Part shown: positions 17,529-25,175 of the stretch, in pieces
Numbering within the stretch: position 1 is the stretch's first letter
Layout of the letters: each line of letters begins with the position of its first letter
Origin: an uncultured Caldilineaceae bacterium
Lineage (GTDB): Bacteria > Chloroflexota > Anaerolineae > Caldilineales > Caldilineaceae
NCBI GenBank assembly: GCA_951813625.1
Contig: CATOTS010000004.1
Location: forward strand, 62,001-126,000
Direction: 5' to 3'
DNA: 64,000 bases
Translations under genes and position numbers: made by a program
The notes under the pieces: generated by a model
The model's database searches: none
Told to the model about the DNA's origin: nothing
The model's input: only the letters and a program-made list of their open reading frames with translations

Positions 17529-17557
17529 TTGACAAGGAATGGCCATTCCGTTATATT
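17529..17557 (+). promoter_or_regulatory. Consensus sigma-70-type promoter of the propeller-ATPase gene
   Basis: TTGACA (17529-17534) and TATATT (17552-17557) are separated by exactly 17 bp, a perfect -35 and a 5/6 -10. Transcription would start near 17564, leaving a leader of about 125 bases before ATG 17689. The promoter also shows that the far-upstream ATG at 17539 cannot be the start. Confidence 0.75.
17536..17549. promoter_or_regulatory. 14-bp perfect palindrome between -35 and -10 (candidate operator)
   Basis: GGAATGGCCATTCC is a perfect inverted repeat filling the spacer of the promoter at 17529-17557. A dimeric repressor bound there would block RNA polymerase. No regulator gene is adjacent. 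Confidence 0.6.
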
Positions 17558-17688
17558 CAGAGTTCGCGTTGCAGTCGCGAATACCGACCGTCAACCGGGT
17601 GTCGTTCAGTTTCCAGCCAGTCAGGGCCGGCGGCAGCCGACCCCAGTTAAACGCAGCCGCCTTTTGTGCCTGGAGGGCACGAGTTGCC

Positions 17689-20600
17689 ATGTTCGACGCA
17701 GCCAGAGTAGAGAGCCGTGCCGTGCCGCTGGTCGTCGCGGTCATTGTTCTGCTCCTGTTTGCGCGCCCCCTGAGCGCGCAGGAGACCCTGGTCTCGCCCT
17801 GGCTGAACTATACGCAGGAAGACGGTCTCGCCTCAAACAACGTACTCGTCGTCGCCGTCGGCGACGACGAGGTCTGGTTTGGCGCCGACAGCGGCATCAG
17901 CCGCTATGACGGCGCTTGGCGCTCCTGGAGCGAAGATGCCCACCTGGGCAGCGGTGTGTTGAGCCTGGCGATTGGCACCTCGGGCGCAGAACTGTGGGCG
18001 GGCACGGCGACCGGGGCGGTACTCAGCTGGGACGGCGCCGCGTGGGAACTGCTCACTGAGCTGGGAACGCCGGTGCAAGCGCTGCACTACGTACAGGGCA
18101 GCCTCTGGATTGGGACGACCTCCGGCCTCTACGTCTGGGGCAGCGGCTCGCCGGCGTCGGTGGCAGGATTTGACGATATCCACGTCAACGCGATCGAGAG
18201 TTCCGAGGACGGCGACAGTATCTGGGTCGGCACCTCCGACGGGCTCTGGCTGCGGCAAAACGGACGCTGGCGCTCGATCGACGAAGCGGATGGTCTGCCC
18301 GGAGGGGAGGTCACCGCCCTGTGGGCGGCGGCTGATGGGCCGGTGTGGGCTGCCGCGGACGGCAACATCGCCTGGCGGCATCCTGCGAACGGCCGCTGGG
18401 AGCAGGTCGAGACGGCTCCCTTGCACACACGAGCGCGCGTGCGGATCACATCTCTGGCAGGGGGAGGCCCAGGTAACATTTGGGGCAGCACCGAAGGCGG
18501 TGGCTTCTTCCGCCTTGTCGCGCATGCGGTCAATGGCACTTTGACACCCCGGTACGATCTGATTCCGCAGTCGATCAATCACGGCGAAACGTCCTTCATC
18601 CATTCGCTGGCAATTGACGCTGCCGGCACATTATGGATGGGGACCGTTTCTGGCGTATTCCGCTCGGACCGGGAGATGTGGGGGCGCGAGGTTCGCGCGC
18701 CGGCCGGGGGCCCCATCAACGAGATCCAGGCGATGCTGGCGGATGATGAGGGCAATCTGTGGATTGGAACCAGAGGAGGCGGGATTCGTTTGAAAGTTGA
18801 GGGCAGGGCGTTTGACTACGATGAGGTCGTCTACGGCCAGGAGGACGGCCTGCCCAGTCCCTACATAACCGACATTGCGGCGGACGAAGACGGGGGCATC
18901 TGGGCCGGCACATGGCAAGGAATCGCGTTGTTGAAACCGGGCGCGAAGTCATGGTCGCAACCAGTTGGAGCGGAAAGACTGCCGTCATCGCACGTTACGG
19001 TTGTTCTGGCGCGGCAAGGGCAAATCTGGATTGGGACCGGCAACGGGCTGGCGCGCTACGATGCGGGGACGGGTGCGCTGCATTCCGAGGAGGAATTGGC
19101 GCAACAGTTCGTGCAGGACCTGGCGTTGGACTCAGACCAGCGCCTCTGGGTGGCAACGGAAGGCGGCGGCATCTTCGTCGAAGACGGCCATGGCGGCTGG
19201 AGGCACTTTAACGGCGATAGCGAGGGCAATCCGGCGCTTCCAGGCGACGGCGCGGCGGCCTTGGCGCAGGACCCGAATGTCCCCGGCGCGATGTGGGCCG
19301 CGATAAACGAGCGAGGCCTGAGTTACTTTGACGGACTGATGTGGCGCGACGCGACGGCGACGGCGCGCCTGCCCAGCAAGCTGTTCTACGAACTCTACGT
19401 GGACCCTGTCGACGGGTCGCTCTGGATTGGCAGCGAGGGCGGCGTTACCCGATTTGACGGCCGCACCTGGGAGACGCTCACCGTCGAATCGGTCCTGCCG
19501 TCCACGTCGATCTACTCGATAACTCGAATGGGGGAGGGCATCTACTGGTTTGGAACCGGCGAAGGGCTGACCTACTATCGCCCGGATGGGATCCCACCAT
19601 GGATCAGTATCGGCAGAATCTCGGGCGCGGCCGAGCAGATTTCGGCCAGCGGATGGGAGGTGGAGAGGGACGGCAAGATCATTGTTGGCTACGAGGCGGG
19701 TGATCTCTACACGCCGCAGACCGATCTTGTCATTCTCTACCGGCTCTCTGCGCCGGGGCAGCTCGGTGCATGGCAGTTGCTGGACCGCCCTTTTCTTGAG
19801 CTATCCGACTTCAACGAAAAAGGCGAGTACACGGTCGAGTTCCAGGTGCGGGACTTCGCCTTCAACTACTCTCCGGTCAGCAGCGTAACATTTGCGACCG
19901 AAGTCCTGCCCGCGCAGGTGCGGTTGCCTTTCATCGGCTCAATTCGCATCGACTATCTCCTCACCCTGGTTGTCACCGGCGTGCTGGCTTTGATTGGCTT
20001 CGGCTACATGGGGAGCGAGATCGTGCAAAACAGGCGTCGAACACAGGATGCCGTCGTGCGCTCGTTTAATCCTTTCATCAGCGGCGAGCCGGTGCGGCGC
20101 GAGGATATGTTTTACGGCAGGCGGGAGCTGCTGCAGAAGATCGTCGACACGCTGCACAACAATAGCATAATGATTCACGGCGAACGCCGCATAGGCAAGA
20201 CCACTTTGCTCTATCAGTTGAACAACCATCTCTGGGGCCTTGAGGACGAGGAGTACTGGTTTGTTCCACTCTACGTGGACTTGGAGGGCACCGAGGAGGA
20301 TGCCTTTTTCCACTTCCTGATGGAGGAGATTCTGCATACGGCCTCCACCCTCTCCGGCCTTACACCGGACACGCAGGCGGCCTTGCACGGCCTTCGCTAC
20401 TATCGACCCGAGTACGCACAGTATACCGACAGGGAGTTCATCAGGGACCTGCGCGATGTGATCAAGGCATTGACCACCTACGGTGAGGAGACACATCCGG
20501 GCAAGCACCTGCGCCTGATCCTGTTGCTGGATGAGATGGACGTTTTCAACGCGTACGACCGGCTGATTCAGCAGCGTCTGCGCCGTATTTTCATGCGTGA

Positions 20601-21000
20601 CTTTGCAGCAACGATGGGGGCGGTCATCGCCGGCATCCGAATCAGCAAGGATTGGAGTCGAATCGAAAGCCCATGGTTCAATCTGTTCAACGAAATCGAA
20701 CTCAAGCCATTTACCCGGGAGCAGGGGATTGAGCTGCTCACCGAATCGGTGCGGGGCTTCTATCGATTTGAACCGCCGGTCGTCGAGTTCATCATTGAGA
20801 ACACCGCTGGTCGTCCGCATCGAATACAGCAGTATGGCCTGGAGGCGGTCGGGCGCATGCTTGCCGACGGACGGCGCACGATTACAATGGAAGATGCAGT
20901 CAATGCCCACGAGCGCATTCAACAGATGGGTGACAGCATCAATGCTGGTTTGAACGGAAGCGAACCGCCGGTACCGGCGGATGACGCGAATGACGACTGA
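17689..21000 (+). CDS. Membrane-anchored sensor: two-component-type beta-propellers fused to a P-loop ATPase
   Basis: A 1103-residue protein. An N-terminal hydrophobic segment (about 12-32, ending LSAQ) is followed by some 13-14 short repeats of the type LWIGTxxGLxRYDG (LWAGT, LWIGT, IWVGT, LWMGT, IWIGT, YWFGT) to about residue 640. That matches two seven-bladed two-component regulator propellers. A Y_Y_Y-like Ig domain comes next (about 680-745), then a membrane helix (about 753-777). Instead of a histidine kinase the cytoplasmic part is a STAND/AAA-like ATPase with Walker A GERRIGKT (831-838), Walker B LILLLDEMD (about 945) and a helical C-terminus. ATG 17689 is the first start compatible with the promoter and an N-terminal signal; GGAGGG lies about 11 bases upstream. 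The inferred role is extracellular sensing linked to ATPase-driven signalling. Confidence 0.8.
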   Translation: MFDAARVESRAVPLVVAVIVLLLFARPLSAQETLVSPWLNYTQEDGLASNNVLVVAVGDDEVWFGADSGISRYDGAWRSWSEDAHLGSGVLSLAIGTSGAELWAGTATGAVLSWDGAAWELLTELGTPVQALHYVQGSLWIGTTSGLYVWGSGSPASVAGFDDIHVNAIESSEDGDSIWVGTSDGLWLRQNGRWRSIDEADGLPGGEVTALWAAADGPVWAAADGNIAWRHPANGRWEQVETAPLHTRARVRITSLAGGGPGNIWGSTEGGGFFRLVAHAVNGTLTPRYDLIPQSINHGETSFIHSLAIDAAGTLWMGTVSGVFRSDREMWGREVRAPAGGPINEIQAMLADDEGNLWIGTRGGGIRLKVEGRAFDYDEVVYGQEDGLPSPYITDIAADEDGGIWAGTWQGIALLKPGAKSWSQPVGAERLPSSHVTVVLARQGQIWIGTGNGLARYDAGTGALHSEEELAQQFVQDLALDSDQRLWVATEGGGIFVEDGHGGWRHFNGDSEGNPALPGDGAAALAQDPNVPGAMWAAINERGLSYFDGLMWRDATATARLPSKLFYELYVDPVDGSLWIGSEGGVTRFDGRTWETLTVESVLPSTSIYSITRMGEGIYWFGTGEGLTYYRPDGIPPWISIGRISGAAEQISASGWEVERDGKIIVGYEAGDLYTPQTDLVILYRLSAPGQLGAWQLLDRPFLELSDFNEKGEYTVEFQVRDFAFNYSPVSSVTFATEVLPAQVRLPFIGSIRIDYLLTLVVTGVLALIGFGYMGSEIVQNRRRTQDAVVRSFNPFISGEPVRREDMFYGRRELLQKIVDTLHNNSIMIHGERRIGKTTLLYQLNNHLWGLEDEEYWFVPLYVDLEGTEEDAFFHFLMEEILHTASTLSGLTPDTQAALHGLRYYRPEYAQYTDREFIRDLRDVIKALTTYGEETHPGKHLRLILLLDEMDVFNAYDRLIQQRLRRIFMRDFAATMGAVIAGIRISKDWSRIESPWFNLFNEIELKPFTREQGIELLTESVRGFYRFEPPVVEFIIENTAGRPHRIQQYGLEAVGRMLADGRRTITMEDAVNAHERIQQMGDSINAGLNGSEPPVPADDANDD

Positions 21001-21130
21001 CAATTGACCAAAATGACCGGCGAAAGACGAAAAACGACGAAGAAGAGTGAGATACCCGAGCAAAAGGTTTAGAGTTGTGCTACGCTGGTATCAACGTCAA
21101 TTTCCAGTAAGGGGAGCGAGAAACCAGAGC

Positions 21131-21436
21131 GTATCTTCTAAGTCACATACAGCGTCTGTCTAGACTGGTCCTTCATCGCTGTCGCCATTCAGACTATCTG
21201 ATTGTGTATTCGGTTGGCCGCCGCCGCGTTGGTTGACCTGCACAGCCGGGAATACGGCGTAAGGTCGGTGAGCGATGGTTTTGGAGGGGGGCGTTGCGGG
21301 GGGAGTCCCCCCGCACAAGGGAGGGCCGAAGGCCCGACCGCCCAAAGACCAGGGAGAGCTAAAAGGAGTGAGGAGAGAGAAAACACCTTCGTTCGCTTCA
21401 TTCAGGGTCGCAGACTGATTGCGGCTGAGAAATTAC
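21131..21436 (-). mobile_element. MITE copy C (306 bp), older copy with diverged ends
   Basis: It aligns with copy B along its length: the cacatacagc left arm, the gattgtgtattcggttgg arm, the core hairpin and the cagactgattgcggctgag right arm. The terminal repeats are decayed (gtatcttctaagtc against gtaatttctcagcc inverted), and no clear 8-bp target duplication flanks it. This fits a longer residence time than copies A and B. It separates the two related ATPase genes. Confidence 0.8.
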
Positions 21437-22095
21437 CCGAAAACCATGAGAGAAGAACGCAAAATCCTTGTTTTGAACCATCCGGGCCCCGTGTTTCCGC
21501 AGCCAGGGGAAGGCTGGTCGCGGCGTCTCAAATCGCCGGAAAAAACTCGATCGACCCGACCTGACCGGACTTGGCCGGACTTGACCGGACTTGACCGGAC
21601 GTGACTCGGCGCTTCGTGTGAAGTCGTGTCCTTCGTGGATCAGAGAGCAGCGGCAGGCTCCATCTATCAGGACACTTGGCGACCGAGGAACGTCGATTCG
21701 AACAAGAGTCTTAGCCGGTACACCAAGAACCAAAAACTGAGTGCTCGAAACTAGGAAAAAATCCCCCTCCCCAAAAAGTAGTACGACATTAGGGGACATA
21801 TGTCCCCCTTTCACGCCAAAACGAGGGGAGTTCGATCCCATAGTGCGAAGGAGCCGGACGGCAGCCATCTCAGATTCACACACCCACACGAGGCGACCAA
21901 CCGACGGCCGAACCGCAATAGAACTTAGAGGTCAAGAAGTTCGAAACTCTCGCTTTCATAAGCGATACGCATCAAGAACCGATAGGCTCTCCCTTCGCGG
22001 CTTTTCGTGTAGACTCGTAAATGGATCCGAGGAAGCCGGAAGATCCGAAGCTCTCGGTTTCAACAGGGAAACAGATTAGGAGTTGACCGAGCGAA
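21437..22095. other. Intergenic region after MITE C
   Basis: No convincing gene is present in these 660 bases. Overlapping frames on both strands (21398-21889 minus, 21741-22079 plus) have atypical composition and no family match. The region contains a 10-bp tandem repeat at 21561-21600 and must hold the promoter for the ATPase gene at 22096, but no clear -35/-10 pair was found. Confidence 0.45.
21561..21600. repeat. Four tandem 10-bp units, consensus ttgaccggac
   Basis: The units are ctgaccggac, ttggccggac, ttgaccggac and ttgaccggac. The unit length equals that of the repeat at 1541-1600 though the sequence differs. It is not inside a gene. Confidence 0.8.
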
Positions 22096-23481
22096 ATGCG
22101 CAATCCTTACACCGTGGGACGCTGGCTGCGGGGCGCCGATCACTATGGGCGTGAGCAGCTTATCGACTACCTGATTCACGCGGACGACCCGGCGATCTGG
22201 GTTGTCGGCACGCGCCGCATGGGCAAGACTTCTCTGCTGCGGCAATTGGAATGGCTCCTCACAACAGAGCACGAGGCCAGATTCGTTCCACTGTTCTGGG
22301 ACCTGCAGGGCAGCGAATCCAAAGAGGACTTCGACTATGAGCTGTTCCTGGCCGTCGAGGATGAGGCGGCGCGATTTCAGGCGTATGGAGTGGACGTGAG
22401 TGCGCTCTATGGACGCGATGCAATCGACATTCTGCGCGCCTTGCAGCGCGGCCTGCGGCAGCAAGGAAAACAGCTGCTGCTGCTCATCGACGAGGCGGAG
22501 GCATGGATCAGTCTCGCCAAGAACGATTACCAGGCACTGGCGCGGCTGCGTAAGGCGTTTCAGAGCGGCGGCATGCGTACGATCATGACGTCAACCAAGC
22601 TTCTGATGCAGCTGAACGACCTGACCCGTAACTGGCTGACGAGTCCGTTTCTTTTCGGCTTCAGTTTGGTAAATCTCTGGAGCCTTGAACCGGAGGCGAG
22701 CGCCAGTCTCGTACAGCAGGAGCAGAGCAAGACGCCGGTCAGCGTCGAACGGGAGCGGATTGAGGAGGTCTTGCGCCACAGCCATCGCCACCCATACCTG
22801 GTCCAGACGCTCTGCTACCGCCTCTTTGAGGAAAAGGACGGAGTGGGAACATTGCGCGCCATTTGCGAGGAAGACCTGCACGCCGACCATCTGCTCTCCG
22901 GCTTCTTCGAAGTCGACTTTAAGTGCCTCGCCCCCACCGAACGCCAGATCCTGTTGACAGTTGCCCGGCAGGGCATCATAGATGAAGAGGAACTGGTGAC
23001 GAAGATCGACAATGAATCGCTCGAGCAGATATCGATGTATGTTCACGGCATGAACAATCTCGGCTATTTGCAGCGCGTTTACGGTCATGCGGATGCTCAG
23101 CCTACTGGCGCCGCGGGTGATGACGAGGGATATGCCGAGATGAATCGCGCTGAGGCGATGGGGGACGGACAGTTCGGGCATTGGACCGTGGGCAACGAGT
23201 TTCTGCGCCGCTGGATGCTGGAAAACTACCAGGATCTGGCCCAGACCTTGTATTCGGATGTGAGCGACTACGGCGTCGAATCACTGCTCGAAATGGGCCG
23301 TAAAGTGGAACTGGACTATCTCCAACATGAGATTTCGGAGCTTCGCAGGCGCCTAGACTCGCTCCTGGCGGCCCATAACAGCTACGGAAAAGAGGCGCCG
23401 CCTGAACTCGGGCAAGAGATTCAGCAGCTGCGCGGCGAACTGGAGCGGGCCGGAACGCAATTGCGGAATCTGGCCGATTGA
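22096..23481 (+). CDS. Soluble STAND/AAA-like P-loop ATPase with C-terminal coiled coil
   Basis: A 461-residue cytoplasmic protein with Walker A GTRRMGKT at residues 38-45 and Walker B LLLLIDEAEAW near 126-136. The ATPase region parallels that of the membrane sensor upstream: GxRRxGKT, then VPLFWDLQGSE here against VPLYVDLEGTE there. A winged-helix-like region lies around 240-330. The last 60 residues (LDYLQHEISELRRRLDSLL) are predicted coiled coil. No membrane segment or signal is visible. It could be a partner or paralogue of the sensor ATPase; the function is unknown. The menaquinone methyltransferase gene starts 11 bases after its stop. Confidence 0.75.
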   Translation: MRNPYTVGRWLRGADHYGREQLIDYLIHADDPAIWVVGTRRMGKTSLLRQLEWLLTTEHEARFVPLFWDLQGSESKEDFDYELFLAVEDEAARFQAYGVDVSALYGRDAIDILRALQRGLRQQGKQLLLLIDEAEAWISLAKNDYQALARLRKAFQSGGMRTIMTSTKLLMQLNDLTRNWLTSPFLFGFSLVNLWSLEPEASASLVQQEQSKTPVSVERERIEEVLRHSHRHPYLVQTLCYRLFEEKDGVGTLRAICEEDLHADHLLSGFFEVDFKCLAPTERQILLTVARQGIIDEEELVTKIDNESLEQISMYVHGMNNLGYLQRVYGHADAQPTGAAGDDEGYAEMNRAEAMGDGQFGHWTVGNEFLRRWMLENYQDLAQTLYSDVSDYGVESLLEMGRKVELDYLQHEISELRRRLDSLLAAHNSYGKEAPPELGQEIQQLRGELERAGTQLRNLAD

Positions 23482-23492
23482 GTGGGGGTGCA

Positions 23493-24260
23493 ATGAACGG
23501 TTCCACACTTCCGTCTGCAGGCGAAAAGGCTGCTTACGTCAACCGGATGTTCGCGGAGATCGCGGACCGCTACGATCTGACGAATCGCCTGATCACCGCG
23601 GGGCAGGACGTTGTCTGGCGGCGCAAAGTCATCGAACTGTGCCAGCTGCCCGTAGGAGGACGTTTTCTGGATGTGGGAACGGGCACGGGCGACATCGCCT
23701 TCGAGGCCGCACGCACTCATCCCGAGGCGGAGGTGATCGGCTGCGATTTCACCTATGAGATGATGGCCGTCGGCCGCAAAAAGATTGAGATGCCCTCCTG
23801 GCGCGCCCATACGGAAGGGGCAGGCGGAGTCGAATTCGTGCAGGGGGACGGGATGCAACTGCCGTTTGCCGACGGCTATTTTGATGCGGTTGCTAGTGGC
23901 TTTCTGCTGCGAAACGTGACCGACGTCGATGTTTGCCTGGCCGAGCAGCGGCGGGTCACGAAACCGGGAGGACGAATCGTCTGTCTGGAGACTTCTCCGC
24001 CACCAGAGAATGCGTTGGCACCGCTGTTGCGCTTCTACCTGTTCAAGGTGATACCCGTGTTGGGCCAGCTGGTAGCATCCGGCGGCGGGGCGGCCACCCG
24101 TTCCCCTGATTCGGCGCCCTACCAGTATTTGCCCGCGAGCACGGCCGCCTTTCTTCCGCCGCAGGAGATGGGACGGCGCATGGCACAGGCAGGCTTTCGG
24201 CATGTCTCTTATATGCCCAGAATGTTTGGAACGGTCGCAATCTATGTGGGGATCGTATGA
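23493..24260 (+). CDS. Demethylmenaquinone/ubiquinone methyltransferase, UbiE/MenG family
   Basis: A 255-residue SAM-dependent methyltransferase with the UbiE/MenG N-terminus VNRMFAEIADRYDLTNRLIT, SAM motif I FLDVGTGTGD and LPFADGYFDAVASGFLLRNV. It would carry out the last C-methylation of menaquinone. ATG 23493 with GGGGGTG upstream is preferred to the TTG at 23478, which overlaps the previous stop. Its stop overlaps the next start (ATGA at 24257-24260). Confidence 0.9.
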   Translation: MNGSTLPSAGEKAAYVNRMFAEIADRYDLTNRLITAGQDVVWRRKVIELCQLPVGGRFLDVGTGTGDIAFEAARTHPEAEVIGCDFTYEMMAVGRKKIEMPSWRAHTEGAGGVEFVQGDGMQLPFADGYFDAVASGFLLRNVTDVDVCLAEQRRVTKPGGRIVCLETSPPPENALAPLLRFYLFKVIPVLGQLVASGGGAATRSPDSAPYQYLPASTAAFLPPQEMGRRMAQAGFRHVSYMPRMFGTVAIYVGIV

Positions 24261-25012
24261 CCGGCATTGACGCCGCGCGGACGGCGCGGCGAGGCAACCC
24301 TTCCTATGTCTGGCGCGCCGGCCAGGAACGCCGCCTGCAAATGATCCTCGATTGGGCGCCTGCGGGGCTCCAACGCGTTCTGGTCAACGGATGCGGCGTG
24401 GGCATGTATCTGCGCGCGCTGCGGGATTCGGTGCCGGAGGTTCACGGAATCGACATTGAAGGGGATCACCTGCGGGCGGCGCTTGCGAACCTGCCGGGCG
24501 CGCCGCTCAATCTGAGCCGGGGCGAGCAGCTTCCTTTTGCTGACGGCTGCTTTGACCTAGTCCTGTCACACGAGGTATTGGAGCACGTGCAGGACGACAG
24601 GCGGGCCGCAGTCGAGATGGTGCGCACCCTGCGTGTGGGTGGCCGCGCCATCATATTCGCGCCCAACCGGCTCTATCCGTTCGAGACGCATGGACACTAC
24701 TGGCAAGGCGAGTACAACTTTGGCAACACGCCATTGATCAACTATTTGCCGGACTCACTTCGCAAACGGCTCGCCCCGCACGTGCGCGTCTACACGAGCT
24801 TCGACCTGCTTGATCTCTTTGTCGGACTGCCGGTTCTTGTGCGCAGGCACACGCAGATATTTCCCGGCTATGACGGCATTGCCGCGCGCAAACCGCTTTT
24901 GGGACGGTCGCTGCGTCAACTCACCTATAAACTTGAGCAGACGCCGATGACCCTTTTCGGGATCAGCCACTTTCTTGTGCTGGAGAAGGTCGAAGCGGCG
25001 AAGGCGCTCTGA
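24257..25012 (+). CDS. Class I SAM-dependent methyltransferase
   Basis: A 251-residue protein with a Methyltransf_11-type core: motif I VLVNGCGVGMYLRAL, the acidic SAM ligand in HGIDIEGDHL, LPFADGCFDLVLSHEVLEHV, and a C-terminal part with a probable amphipathic region. It is translationally coupled to the UbiE/MenG-like gene, so a role in quinone or lipid modification is possible, but the substrate is unknown. Confidence 0.82.
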   Translation: MTGIDAARTARRGNPSYVWRAGQERRLQMILDWAPAGLQRVLVNGCGVGMYLRALRDSVPEVHGIDIEGDHLRAALANLPGAPLNLSRGEQLPFADGCFDLVLSHEVLEHVQDDRRAAVEMVRTLRVGGRAIIFAPNRLYPFETHGHYWQGEYNFGNTPLINYLPDSLRKRLAPHVRVYTSFDLLDLFVGLPVLVRRHTQIFPGYDGIAARKPLLGRSLRQLTYKLEQTPMTLFGISHFLVLEKVEAAKAL

Positions 25013-25175
25013 TTTGGGTCGGAATTGGGCAAATGCTAGAATTCTGGCAGCAGAATGGGACTGAAGAGACGTCTCGTTCAGGGATGCAAAAGGGGCTGTT
25101 TACCGGAGTAGGTAAGAGTAACTTGATGCACGAAAACTGCGGGCAGCCGGCAGATGGCGCCGAGGGAGCCCTGAG

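Noticed and set aside
17539..17688. ATG 17539 as start of the propeller-ATPase
   Set aside because: It lies inside the predicted promoter, between the -35 and -10 boxes, and would put 50 polar residues before the signal segment.
19939..21063. Minus-strand open frame opposite the ATPase part of the sensor gene
   Set aside because: The plus-strand frame carries Walker motifs and normal composition; the antisense frame has none.
21820..21850. A tRNA T-loop-like string gagttcgatccca
   Set aside because: The bases on both sides cannot form a 5-bp T stem, and no acceptor or anticodon arm is found upstream. A similar gttcgaatc on the minus strand near 21695 also lacks a pairing stem.
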